A stretch of DNA of 34,966 nt from Paracoccaceae bacterium (GCA_024742695.1 JANSXY010000035.1:1-34966); one strand, 5' to 3'. Positions 15,389-23,337 are shown, counted from the stretch's first letter. Made by a program: numbers and translations. Notes: a model not told the origin generated them from the sequence alone.

Positions 15389-16278
15389 TGCGCCATCCCC
15401 AGCCGCCGCAGCACCGCGCGTTCCGTCGCCCCCACCGCGCCGACCAGCAGCGCGGCGAGGATCGCGGCGGTGAACAGCGCCGCCCAGATCTGCGCGGTCT
15501 GGCCATAGTAGCTGCCTGCCAGCAGCCGCGCGCCCAGGCCGCCCTGCTGCACCGGCAACTCGCCCACGATCGCGCCGACCAGCGCCGCCGCGATGCCGAC
15601 CTTCATCGAGGCGAAGAGATAGGGCAGCGAGGCCGGCAGCCGAAGCTTCCAGAACACCTGCGCCGCGCTGGCGCTGTAGGTGCGGAGCAGGTCGAGTTGC
15701 GCGACCTCGGGGCTGCGCAGGCCCTTCACCATGCCCACGACCACCGGGAAGAACGACAGGTAGGCGCTGATCACCGCCTTCGGCACGATCCCCGTCAGCC
15801 CGACCGAGGCGAGGACGACGATGATCATCGGCGCGATGGCGAGGATCGGGATCGTCTGGCTGGCGATCGCCCAGGGCATCACCGACAGGTCCATCGCCCG
15901 GTTGTGCACGATCCCCACCGCCAGCAGGAACCCCAGCCCGGTGCCGATGGCAAAGCCCAGCGCCGTGGCCGACAGTGTCAGCCAGCCGTGGTAGACAAGG
16001 CTGCGGTTCGACAGGGTGCCGGATTTCACGATGCCGCGCCGTCCCGTCGTTTCCTCGACCCAGGTGAGTTTCCAAAGCTCGGCCGCCACCTGGTGTGGCG
16101 CCGGAAGGACCGGGCGTTCCTGCGCCAGCGTATCGGCGACGATCTCGCCGAACGAAAGTTCCACCCCCGCCCGCGCGGCCTGGTCGCGCGCCCATTGCGC
16201 GTTCATCCCGACCGTCGCGACGTACCAGATTGCGACGATCGCCGCGACGACGGTGAGGATCGGTACGAGGCGGTTCAT
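15385..16278 (-). CDS. ABC transporter permease (SsuC/TauC-type), first subunit
   Basis: This 297-residue permease carries an N-terminal hydrophobic helix (about 4-24). A roughly 70-residue periplasmic stretch follows, then about five further helices. The coupling loop reads VAQLDLLRTYSASAAQVFWKLRLPASLPYLFASMKVG, as expected of the family. It overlaps the next permease gene by four bases. No good ribosome-binding site precedes the ATG at 16278, which is 60 bp after the ATPase stop. It pairs with the neighbouring permease, ATPase and binding protein as one importer. Confidence 0.88.
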   Translation of the reverse strand: MNRLVPILTVVAAIVAIWYVATVGMNAQWARDQAARAGVELSFGEIVADTLAQERPVLPAPHQVAAELWKLTWVEETTGRRGIVKSGTLSNRSLVYHGWLTLSATALGFAIGTGLGFLLAVGIVHNRAMDLSVMPWAIASQTIPILAIAPMIIVVLASVGLTGIVPKAVISAYLSFFPVVVGMVKGLRSPEVAQLDLLRTYSASAAQVFWKLRLPASLPYLFASMKVGIAAALVGAIVGELPVQQGGLGARLLAGSYYGQTAQIWAALFTAAILAALLVGAVGATERAVLRRLGMAQ

Positions 16279-16338
16279 GCGGGCCGCGCCCCGCCGCCAC
16301 GGCCGAGCCCGGCCATCGCCGCCCGGATTGGCCGCGCC

Positions 16339-17139
16339 TCACTCGTCATAGCCATGTCCCGCGCGCAGGCCCTCGCGCACCCGGTGCGCCACCTCGATGA
16401 ACTCGGCGCTGTCGCGGATGTCCAGCGGCCGGTCGCGCGGCAGGGGGCTGTCGATCACGTCGGTGATCCGGCCGGGCCGGGGCGACATCACCACGATCTT
16501 CGTCGACAGGTAGACCGCCTCGGGGATCGAATGGGTGACGAAGCCGATGGTCTTGCCGGTGCGCGCCCAGAGTTTCAGCAATTCCTCGTTCAGCCGGTCG
16601 CGCACGATCTCGTCCAGCGCGCCGAAGGGTTCGTCCATCAGCAGGATGTCGGCGTCGAAGGCCAGCGCGCGGGCGATCGAGGCGCGCTGCTGCATCCCGC
16701 CCGACAACTGCCAGGGATACTTCTTGCCGAAGCCGTCAAGGTCCACCAGCGATAGCACATTTCGAACACGTTCATCCTGCTCGGCCTTGGAAAACCCCAT
16801 GATCTCAAGCGGCAGTTTCACGTTTCCCGCAATCGTCCGCCAGGGGTACAGACCCGCGGCCTGGAAGACGTAGCCATAGGCCCGGCGCTGGCGCGCGTCA
16901 TCCGGGCTCATCCCGTTGACCGTGAGCGTGCCGGATGTCGGATGTTCCAGCGCCGCCACGCAGCGCAGGAAGGTCGTCTTGCCACAGCCCGAGGGGCCGA
17001 TGAAGCTGACGAAATCGCCCTTCTCGATCGTCAGGTTCACGCCGGTCAGCGCATGCACCGGGCCGTCGTTCGTGTCGAACGTCAGCCCGAGATCCTTCGC
17101 CTCGATCACCGGCTCGCCGGGCGGCCCCGTGTCACGCAT
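16339..17139 (-). CDS. ABC transporter ATP-binding protein (SsuB/TauB-type)
   Basis: The 266-residue ATPase is complete. It has Walker A GPSGCGKT (48-55), a Q-loop in VFQAAGLYPW, the signature LSGGMQQR (145-152), Walker B ILLMDE with catalytic E170, a D-loop GALD and an H-loop histidine in VTHSIPEA. It energises the importer formed with the two permeases downstream. The ATG lies 6 bp after the dihydropyrimidinase stop, with GCGGGG between them, so transcription and translation are linked to the catabolic genes. Confidence 0.93.
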   Translation of the reverse strand: MRDTGPPGEPVIEAKDLGLTFDTNDGPVHALTGVNLTIEKGDFVSFIGPSGCGKTTFLRCVAALEHPTSGTLTVNGMSPDDARQRRAYGYVFQAAGLYPWRTIAGNVKLPLEIMGFSKAEQDERVRNVLSLVDLDGFGKKYPWQLSGGMQQRASIARALAFDADILLMDEPFGALDEIVRDRLNEELLKLWARTGKTIGFVTHSIPEAVYLSTKIVVMSPRPGRITDVIDSPLPRDRPLDIRDSAEFIEVAHRVREGLRAGHGYDE

Positions 17140-17145
17140 CCCCGC

Positions 17146-18600
17146 TCAGACCCCGCTGGCCGGAATGCCCGTCCGCTCTACCGGGCGCGGCGCGGTCAGT
17201 TCCTTCCAGGTCGACAGCGCGGTGTTGACCGGGGTGTTCGGCGCCCGTTTCACGAACTTGCCGTGGCCTTCCTCGGTGCGGATCTCGCCGTCGTGCACTG
17301 CGACCTTGCCGCGGGTCAGGGTGAAGCGCGGCAGGCCCCTGACCTGCTTGCCCTCGAACACGTTGTAATCGATCGCGGATTGCTGGCTGGCGGCGCTGAT
17401 CGTCTTTTCCTTCTTCGGATCCCAGACCACGATATCGGCATCGGCGCCGACGAGGATCGCGCCCTTCTTCGGGTAGCAGTTCAGCACCTTGGCGATGTTG
17501 GTCGAGGTCACGGCGACGAACTCGTTCGGCGTCAGCCGGCCGGTGTTCACGCCATGCGTCCACAGCATCGGCATCCTGTCTTCCAGCCCGCCGGTGCCGT
17601 TCGGGATCTTGGTGAAGTCGCCGACCCCGTAGCGTTTCTGCTCGGTCGTGAAGGCGCAGTGATCGGTCGCCACCACCGACAGCGAGCCCGACATCAGCCC
17701 GTGCCACAGGCTTTCCTGGTGCTTGGCGTTGCGGAACGGCGGCGACATCACGCGCCGCGCGGCATGGTCCCAATCCTTGTCGAAATATTCGCCCTCATCG
17801 AGCGTGAGATGCTGGATCAGCGGTTCGCCCCAGACCCGCTTGCCCTGCTGGCGCGCCCGGCGGATCGCCTCGTGCGCCTCTTCGCAGCTGACATGCACGA
17901 TGTAGAGCGGCACACCGGCCATGTCGGCGATCATGATCGCGCGGTTCGCGGCCTCGCCCTCCACCTGCGGCGGGCGGGAATAGGCATGCGCCTCCGGCCC
18001 GGTGTTGCCCTCGGCCAGCAGTTTCTGCTGAAGATCGGCCACCACGTCGCCGTTCTCGGCATGCACCAGCGCGATGCCGCCCAGCTCGCCGACCCGGCGG
18101 AACGAGGCGAACATCTCGTCGTCCTGCACCATCAACGCGCCCTTGTAGGCCATGAAGTGCTTGAAGGTGTTGATGCCGCGGTCGCGAACCACCGTCTCCA
18201 TCTCGTCGAAGACCTGCTTGCCCCACCAGGTCACGGCCATGTGGAAGGAATAGTCGCAATTGGCGCGGGTCGACTTGTTGTCCCACATCTGGATCGCGTC
18301 CAGAAGCCCCTGGCCGGGCGCCGGCAGCGCGAAATCCACCACCATCGTGGTGCCGCCGGACAGCGCCGCGCGGGTGCCGGATTCGAAGTCGTCCGAGGAA
18401 TAGGTACCCATGAAGGGCATTTCCAGATGCGTGTGCGGATCGATCCCGCCCGGCATCACGTAGCAGCCGGTCGCGTCGAGAACCTCGTCGCCCTTGAGGT
18501 CGGGGCCGATCTGGACGATCCGGCCGCCATCGACCAGCACGTCCGCGGCGTAGCTCAGGTCCGCGGTCACGACGGTGCCGTTCTTGATCACAGTGCTCAT
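17146..18600 (-). CDS. hydA: Dihydropyrimidinase
   Basis: This 484-residue cyclic amidohydrolase opens dihydrouracil or dihydrothymine to N-carbamoyl-beta-alanine or its methyl form, and often hydantoins too. All binuclear zinc ligands are visible: H56 and H58 (DPHTHLE), carboxylated K153 (AYKG), H180 (LVHAENGD), H236 (IVHVSCEEAH) and D313 (ATDHCAF). The length is normal for D-hydantoinase/dihydropyrimidinase. A GGGGAGAG ribosome-binding site precedes the ATG. It sits between the adducin-like gene and the ABC importer in the RutR-controlled operon, and its substrate is produced by PreT-PreA encoded at 23338-25988. Confidence 0.95.
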   Translation of the reverse strand: MSTVIKNGTVVTADLSYAADVLVDGGRIVQIGPDLKGDEVLDATGCYVMPGGIDPHTHLEMPFMGTYSSDDFESGTRAALSGGTTMVVDFALPAPGQGLLDAIQMWDNKSTRANCDYSFHMAVTWWGKQVFDEMETVVRDRGINTFKHFMAYKGALMVQDDEMFASFRRVGELGGIALVHAENGDVVADLQQKLLAEGNTGPEAHAYSRPPQVEGEAANRAIMIADMAGVPLYIVHVSCEEAHEAIRRARQQGKRVWGEPLIQHLTLDEGEYFDKDWDHAARRVMSPPFRNAKHQESLWHGLMSGSLSVVATDHCAFTTEQKRYGVGDFTKIPNGTGGLEDRMPMLWTHGVNTGRLTPNEFVAVTSTNIAKVLNCYPKKGAILVGADADIVVWDPKKEKTISAASQQSAIDYNVFEGKQVRGLPRFTLTRGKVAVHDGEIRTEEGHGKFVKRAPNTPVNTALSTWKELTAPRPVERTGIPASGV

Positions 18601-18678
18601 GCGTCTCTCCCCGTGTCAGCCAGTCTGGCCCGCAGCCGTTTCACCGGATGCCGGGCGCGGGGGCGGTGCCCCGGTTTC

Positions 18679-19431
18679 TCAATCCTTGTAGTCGGGCGCC
18701 TCGCGGTCGAGGATGCGCTTCATCTCTTCGAAATGGGCGAATTCCGCGTCGTGGTAGGTTTCCCATTCCGCCGCGGTTTCCTCGGCCAGGTCGTCGGGCA
18801 TCACCGCCAGCGGCTGGCCGGTGGAATAGGCCAGCACCAGCGTCTTCGCCGCCCGTTCGAGGTGGTAGAGCGCATCCCAGGCCTCGGCCACGGTGGCGCC
18901 CAGCGTCGTCACCCCGTGGTTGCCCATCATCACCGACCGGTGGTTGCCGATCGCCCGCGAAATCCTCTCGCCCTCCTCGCCCGCCGTGGCGATCCCGCCG
19001 AAGTTCAGGTCATAGGCCATGCGGCGGAAGAACCGCGCGGTCACCTGGTCGATCGGCTTGATCGTGGGATCCTTCAGCCCGGCCAGCGCGGTGGCGTAGG
19101 GCGGGTGGATATGCAGCGCCACGCGGGCCTGCGGCAGGTTGCGGTGCAGCGCCGAATGGATCGACCAGGCCGACGGATCGGGCGCGTCGGGCCGCTCCAT
19201 CGTCGACGGATCGTCGGCGTCGCACAGAACGAGGTCCGAGGCGCGCACCCGGCTCCAGTGCACCCAGCGCGGGTTGACCAGAAACTTGCGGCCGTCGGCC
19301 GACACGGCGGCGGAAAAGTGGTTCGCCACGCCCTCGTGCCAGTCGTAGCGGCAGGACAACCGGATCGCCGCGGCCAGGTCGACCCGGATCTGCGCCTCGT
19401 CGGTGCTGAACGTCGCCTCGTGCTTCGTCAT
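18679..19431 (-). CDS. Class II aldolase/adducin-like protein of unknown role
   Basis: This 250-residue cytoplasmic protein has the class II aldolase/adducin N-terminal fold. Metal-ligand histidines appear at H107 and H109 (LHIHPPYATAL) and H172 (NHGVTTLG). The position that carries the catalytic glutamate in fuculose-phosphate aldolase (PSSEW) is here PSAW (A88), as in adducin-like members without proven aldolase activity. The ATG at 19431 has AAAGGA upstream. It lies between the carbamoylase and dihydropyrimidinase genes in the same orientation. No step of the standard reductive pyrimidine route needs an aldolase, so its job there is open. Confidence 0.82.
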   Translation of the reverse strand: MTKHEATFSTDEAQIRVDLAAAIRLSCRYDWHEGVANHFSAAVSADGRKFLVNPRWVHWSRVRASDLVLCDADDPSTMERPDAPDPSAWSIHSALHRNLPQARVALHIHPPYATALAGLKDPTIKPIDQVTARFFRRMAYDLNFGGIATAGEEGERISRAIGNHRSVMMGNHGVTTLGATVAEAWDALYHLERAAKTLVLAYSTGQPLAVMPDDLAEETAAEWETYHDAEFAHFEEMKRILDREAPDYKD

Positions 19432-19513
19432 CGCCTGTCGTCCTTTCCCTGTTGCGGCCCGCCGGGCATCCCATGGCCCCTGCGGTCGCGGTTGCATCCT
19501 TCGCGGCAGGGCC

Positions 19514-20764
19514 TCAGGCCACGATCTCCGCCGTTTCCAGCACCGCGTGAAACAGCACGTCGGTGCCCTTCGCGGCCCAGTCCGGCGTGATCTCCTCCGC
19601 CTCGTTGTGGCTAAGCCCGTCCTTGCAGGGGCACATCACCATCGCGGTGGGCGCGACGTCGTTGATCCAGCAGGCGTCATGCCCCGCGCCCGAGACGATA
19701 TCCATGTGGCTGTAGCCCAGCCGATCCGCGGCGTTGCGGATCGCGGCGACACAGCCCTCGTCGAAGGCCGGCGGGTTGAACTGACCGACGATCTCGGCCT
19801 CGAAGCTCACCCCGATGTCCGCGCAAAGCTTCGGCGCCCGCGCCATCAGCTCGTCGACCATGCCGTTGAGCTTGTCGAGGTCGGGGGTCCGGAAATCGAT
19901 GGTGAACACCACCTTGCCGGGGATGATGTTGCGGCTGTTGGGATAGACATCGACATGGCCGATCGCGCCCACCGCATTAGGCTGGTTCTTCATCGCGATC
20001 TCGTGCACCAGCTCGGTGATCAGGGCGAGGCCGCGGCCCGCGTTCCGGCGCATGTGCATCGGCGTCGATCCGGTGTGGCTTTCCTTGCCGGTCACCGTGC
20101 ATTGCACCCAGCGCAGGCCCTGGCCATGGGTGACCACGCCGATCTCCTTGCCCTCGGCCTCGAGGATCGGGCCCTGTTCGATATGCAGCTCGAAGAAGGC
20201 GTGCATCTTGCGCCCGCCCACCGGCTCGTCGCCCTTCCAGCCGATCCGCTCCAGCTCGTCGCCGAACCGCTTGCCCTCGGCATCGACCCGGTCATAGGCC
20301 CAGTCCAGCGTGTGCCGCCCGGCGAAGACGCCCGAGGCCAGCATGGCGGGGGCGAAGCGCGTGCCTTCCTCGTTGGTCCAGTTCACCACCACGATCGGGT
20401 GCTTGGTGCGGATCCCGAGGTCGTTCATCGTGCGGATCACTTCCAGCCCGCCCAGCACGCCCAGCACGCCATCGTATTTCCCGCCCGTCGGCTGGGTATC
20501 GAGATGGCTGCCCACGTAGACCGGCAGCGCGTCGGGATCGGTGCCGGGGCGGGTGGCGAACATCGTGCCCATCACGTCCACGCCCATCGTCATCCCCGCC
20601 TCTTCGCACCAGCGCGCGAACAGGTGGCGGCCCTCGCCATCGGCATCGGTGAGCGTCTGGCGGTTGTTGCCGCCGGCCACGCCGGGACCGATCTTGGCCA
20701 TCTCCATCAGCGAGTCCCACAGGCGCTCGCCGTTGATCTTCAGGTTCTCGCCCGGGGCGGTCAT
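19514..20764 (-). CDS. M20-family Zn-dependent hydrolase, probable beta-ureidopropionase / N-carbamoyl amino acid hydrolase
   Basis: This 416-residue amidohydrolase releases CO2 and ammonia from N-carbamoyl-beta-alanine (or related carbamoyl amino acids), the step after dihydropyrimidinase. Metal ligands are H87 (GSHLDTQP), D98 (GGKYDG), E133 with general base E132 (TNEEGTRF), H194 (ELHIEQGP) and H386 (GLSHNEAEE). This is the HyuC/AllC/AmaB type of M20 hydrolase. Specificity for beta- or alpha-amino acids cannot be read from sequence; the neighbours favour beta-ureidopropionase. AGGAAGG precedes the ATG. It is the second gene of the leftward operon. Confidence 0.9.
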   Translation of the reverse strand: MTAPGENLKINGERLWDSLMEMAKIGPGVAGGNNRQTLTDADGEGRHLFARWCEEAGMTMGVDVMGTMFATRPGTDPDALPVYVGSHLDTQPTGGKYDGVLGVLGGLEVIRTMNDLGIRTKHPIVVVNWTNEEGTRFAPAMLASGVFAGRHTLDWAYDRVDAEGKRFGDELERIGWKGDEPVGGRKMHAFFELHIEQGPILEAEGKEIGVVTHGQGLRWVQCTVTGKESHTGSTPMHMRRNAGRGLALITELVHEIAMKNQPNAVGAIGHVDVYPNSRNIIPGKVVFTIDFRTPDLDKLNGMVDELMARAPKLCADIGVSFEAEIVGQFNPPAFDEGCVAAIRNAADRLGYSHMDIVSGAGHDACWINDVAPTAMVMCPCKDGLSHNEAEEITPDWAAKGTDVLFHAVLETAEIVA

Positions 20765-20846
20765 GTCGGTCCTTCCTGTCGGTCGTCGCGGACGGTCTGG
20801 CGCCGCCCCTGGTGGGACGGGGCGGCGGGGCCGCCCCGGTTGCGGG

Positions 20847-22175
20847 TCAGTCGAGCGCCTCGAGCACCTCCTTCAGCGTGCCGATCAGGTGGTCGACCTG
20901 ATCGCGCTCGATGATCAGGGGCGGCGACAGCGCGATGATGTCGCCGGTGGTGCGGATCAGGATGCCCTTCTCGAAGGCCTTCACGAAGGCCGAGAAGGCG
21001 CGCTTCGTCGGCTCCCCCGCGATCGGCTCCAGTTCCACCGCGCCGATCAGGCCGAGGTTGCGGATGTCGATCACGTGGCGGGTGCCCCTGAGGCTGTGCA
21101 GCGCCTCCTGCCAGTAGGGCGCGATCTCGGCGCAGCGCTCGAACAGGCCCTCTTCGCGATAGGTCTCCAGCGTGGCGATCGCGGCGGCCGAGGCGATCGG
21201 GCTGCCGGAATAGGTGTAGCCGTGAAACAGCTCGATCATGTGCTCCGGCCCGGTCATGAAGGCATCGTGCACCTCTGCCGTCGCCAGCACCGCGCCCATC
21301 GGGATCACGCCCGAGGTCAGGCCCTTGGCGCAGGTGATCAGGTCGGGCTGCACCCCGAAATACTGCGCCGCGAAGGGCGCGCCCAGCCGCCCGAAACCGG
21401 TGATCACCTCGTCGAAGATCAGCAGGATGCCGTGCTTGCGGGTGATCTCGCGCAGCCTTTGCAGGTAGCCCTTCGGCGGCAGGATCACCCCGGTGGACCC
21501 GGCCACGGGCTCCACGATCACCGCCGCGATCGTGTCGGCGCCGTGCAGGGCGACGATCCGCTCCAGTTCGTCGGCAAGGTCCGCGCCATGCTCGGGCTGG
21601 CCCTTCACGTATCCGTTCCGGTCCGGCAGATGGGTGTGAGGCAGATGGTCCACCCCCGCCAGAAGGCTGCCGAAGAACCGCCGGTTGTTGACGATCCCGC
21701 CAACCGAGATGCCGCCGAAACCGACACCGTGATAGCCGCGCTCGCGCCCGATCAGACGGGTGCGGGTGCCATCGCCGCGCGCCCGGTGATAGGCCAGCGC
21801 GATCTTCAGCGCGGTATCCACCGCCTCGGACCCGGAATTGGTGTAGAACACATGCGCCATGTTGTCGGGCGCGATGTCGAGGATCCGGTTCGCCAGTTCG
21901 AAGGCCAGCGGATGGCCGATCTGGAACGCCGGCGCGTAATCCAGTTCGCCCGCCTGCTGCTGGATCGCCTGGGTGATCTTCGGCCGGCAATGCCCGGCGT
22001 TGCAGCACCACAGCCCCGCCGTACCGTCGAGGATCTGCCGCCCGTCGGCCGAGGTGTAGTGCATGTCGCGCGCGGAGACGAGCATCCGCGGAGCCTTCTT
22101 GAATTGCCGGTTCGCGGTGAACGGCATCCAGAAGGCGTTCAGATCGTTCGGTGAGACGTTGCGGTCCAGTGCCAT
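20847..22175 (-). CDS. Class III omega-aminotransferase (probable beta-alanine:pyruvate type)
   Basis: This 442-residue PLP enzyme has the class III aminotransferase layout: NSGSEAVDTALK near residue 113, RERGYHG at 144-150, D255 in IFDEVITGFGR and PLP-binding K284 in TCAKGLTSG. In this operon it most plausibly transaminates beta-alanine or 3-aminoisobutyrate to malonate or methylmalonate semialdehyde, completing pyrimidine breakdown. It is the first gene of the eight-gene leftward operon. GGGAGG precedes the ATG, and a RutR-like operator lies 58 bp upstream of the start codon. Taurine or other omega-amino acids are alternative substrates. Confidence 0.9.
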   Translation of the reverse strand: MALDRNVSPNDLNAFWMPFTANRQFKKAPRMLVSARDMHYTSADGRQILDGTAGLWCCNAGHCRPKITQAIQQQAGELDYAPAFQIGHPLAFELANRILDIAPDNMAHVFYTNSGSEAVDTALKIALAYHRARGDGTRTRLIGRERGYHGVGFGGISVGGIVNNRRFFGSLLAGVDHLPHTHLPDRNGYVKGQPEHGADLADELERIVALHGADTIAAVIVEPVAGSTGVILPPKGYLQRLREITRKHGILLIFDEVITGFGRLGAPFAAQYFGVQPDLITCAKGLTSGVIPMGAVLATAEVHDAFMTGPEHMIELFHGYTYSGSPIASAAAIATLETYREEGLFERCAEIAPYWQEALHSLRGTRHVIDIRNLGLIGAVELEPIAGEPTKRAFSAFVKAFEKGILIRTTGDIIALSPPLIIERDQVDHLIGTLKEVLEALD

Positions 22176-22232
22176 TCCGGCCTCCCTGCGCGCGTACCGA
22201 CCGGGGCGGCCCGGCCGGTGCTGAGCTATTGT

Positions 22233-22248
22233 TTGACCAAATGGTCAG
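22233..22248. promoter_or_regulatory. RutR-type operator in the divergent promoter region
   Basis: TTGACCAAATGGTCAG matches the E. coli RutR consensus TTGACCA-N2-TGGTCAA at 13 of 14 defined positions. Its 14-bp core, TGACCA-AA-TGGTCA, is a clean inverted repeat. It lies between the divergent aminotransferase (start 22175) and TetR/RutR-like gene (start 22311), so one site could control both the catabolic operon and the regulator itself. In E. coli, uracil or thymine binding releases RutR from such sites. Confidence 0.85.
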
Positions 22249-22310
22249 AAGCACGCTAGCAGGGATCAGGGGCCAGTCAAGAACCCTGGCCCGGACCGGG
22301 AGGAGGACGG

Positions 22311-22934
22311 GTGGAAGGCGATCCCGCGACAGCCGCGCCGCGCACGCGAATCCAGCAGCGCAACATGCGCCGCGTCCTCGACGCGGCGCTCGAGGTGTTC
22401 TCCGCCCAGGGGTTCCGGGGCGCGACACTCGACCAGATCGCCGAGCTTGCGGGCCTGTCGAAGCCGAACCTGCTGTACTACTTCCCCTCGAAGGAAGCGA
22501 TCCATCACCAGCTTCTGGCGGACCTGATGGATACCTGGCTCGATCCGCTGCGCGAACTCGATCCCGCGGGCGACCCGATGGACGAGATCCTGGGCTACAT
22601 GCGCCGCAAGCTGGAGATGAGCCGCGCGATGCCGCGCGAAAGCCGGCTGTTCGCCAACGAAATCCTGCAAGGCGCACCGCGGATCGGTCCGGCGCTGGAG
22701 GGCGAATTGAAACGGCTGGTCGACGAGAAGGCCGGCGTGATCGCGGGATGGATGGAAGCCGGGCGCCTTGCCCCGATGGACCCGCATCACCTGATCTTCT
22801 CGATCTGGGCGCTGACCCAGCACTACGCCGATTTCGACGTGCAGGTGCGCGCGGTACTGGGGCCGGGCCACGACCCGTTCGCCGAAGCCGGAGGCCTTCT
22901 CGACACGCTCTACCGAAAGGCGCTGACGACCTGA
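22311..22934 (+). CDS. rutR: TetR-family regulator, RutR-like
   Basis: This 207-residue repressor has a TetR N-terminal helix-turn-helix (about 18-66: RRVLDAALEVFSAQGFRGATLDQIAELAGLSKPNLLYYFPSKE). Its C-terminal ligand domain resembles RutR (SRAMPRESRLFANEILQGAP and LIFSIWALTQHYADF). RutR senses uracil/thymine. The GTG at 22311 is chosen because GGGAGGAGG lies directly upstream; the first visible ATG is internal. The gene is divergent from the pyrimidine operon and shares a near-consensus RutR operator with it, which supports the assignment independently. Confidence 0.9.
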   Translation: MEGDPATAAPRTRIQQRNMRRVLDAALEVFSAQGFRGATLDQIAELAGLSKPNLLYYFPSKEAIHHQLLADLMDTWLDPLRELDPAGDPMDEILGYMRRKLEMSRAMPRESRLFANEILQGAPRIGPALEGELKRLVDEKAGVIAGWMEAGRLAPMDPHHLIFSIWALTQHYADFDVQVRAVLGPGHDPFAEAGGLLDTLYRKALTT

Positions 22935-23010
22935 CCTTTTCGTGATTTCGTTAACCGGCCGTTAACCCTGCCATGGACAGCCTGCGGCATGGCATCGTCG
23001 CTTCTGTCCC

Positions 23011-23157
23011 GTGCGCCGGTCGTTGCGCGACGTCGAGCGCGAGATCGGCCGCGAGGCACTGGAACTGGAGGTCCGCCGCCGCGGCTTTCACCTGATCGAG
23101 GTCGGCGGGCAGTTCGTGATCATCTGCTGCCGCGACCAGATGCGCGTGCATTGCTGA
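23011..23157 (+). CDS. Possible 48-aa small protein
   Basis: A short ORF with GTG start (alternative in-frame TTG at 23023) encodes a charged helix followed by a short strand-like segment. It begins RRSLRDVEREIGREALELEV, continues RRRGFHLIEVGGQFVIICC and ends RVHC. Third-codon positions are almost all G/C, like real genes here, and the charge pattern is protein-like. No good ribosome-binding site is seen and I do not recognise a family. It lies 76 bp after the TetR gene on the same strand, just before a hairpin cluster. A competing reverse-strand frame is possible but less protein-like. Confidence 0.4.
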   Translation: MRRSLRDVEREIGREALELEVRRRGFHLIEVGGQFVIICCRDQMRVHC

Positions 23158-23171
23158 ACACGCGCCCCGGC

Positions 23172-23201
23172 GCCAAAATTCTTCGTCCGAAGAATTTTGG
23201 C
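23172..23201. terminator. Palindromic hairpin 1 of a four-hairpin cluster
   Basis: Perfect 14-bp arms (GCCAAAATTCTTCG and its complement) enclose a two-base centre, TC. The A-rich outer left arm and T-rich right arm make it terminator-like in both directions. It is first of four related palindromes between the rightward TetR/small ORF unit and the leftward preA. Confidence 0.65.
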
Positions 23202-23206
23202 AGCCC

Positions 23207-23238
23207 CGGCAATATCTTTCGGCCGAAAGATATTGCCG
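23207..23238. terminator. Palindromic hairpin 2 of a four-hairpin cluster
   Basis: A fully self-complementary 32-bp palindrome with 16-bp arms (CGGCAATATCTTTCGG) and no unpaired centre. The inner TTTCG/CGAAA core matches the other members. The arm sequence differs from its neighbours, but pairing is complete. Confidence 0.65.
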
Positions 23239-23247
23239 CCCCGTGGT

Positions 23248-23274
23248 CCAAAATCGTTCGGCGAACGATTTTGG
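23248..23274. terminator. Palindromic hairpin 3 of a four-hairpin cluster
   Basis: Perfect 13-bp arms (CCAAAATCGTTCG) surround a single central G. The outer CCAAAAT is identical to hairpin 1. The two bases before TTCG differ (CG instead of TC), and both arms differ compatibly. Confidence 0.65.
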
Positions 23275-23304
23275 CCGCCGTCGTTCGTCCTGCCCGCAGC
23301 CATC

Positions 23305-23332
23305 GCAAAATCCTTCGGACGAAGGATTTTGC
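23305..23332. terminator. Palindromic hairpin 4, immediately after preA
   Basis: Perfect 13-bp arms (GCAAAATCCTTCG) surround the centre GA. It ends five bases from the preA stop codon (23338-23340 on the reverse strand). It is therefore the best placed to terminate the preT-preA transcript; the symmetric A/T flanks would also stop rightward transcription. Confidence 0.7.
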
Positions 23333-23337
23333 CGCCC

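Noticed and set aside
16942-19590. 882-aa open frame on the plus strand opposite hydA and neighbours
   Set aside because: Spans three recognisable reverse-strand genes and their gaps; composition is that of a complementary-strand shadow.
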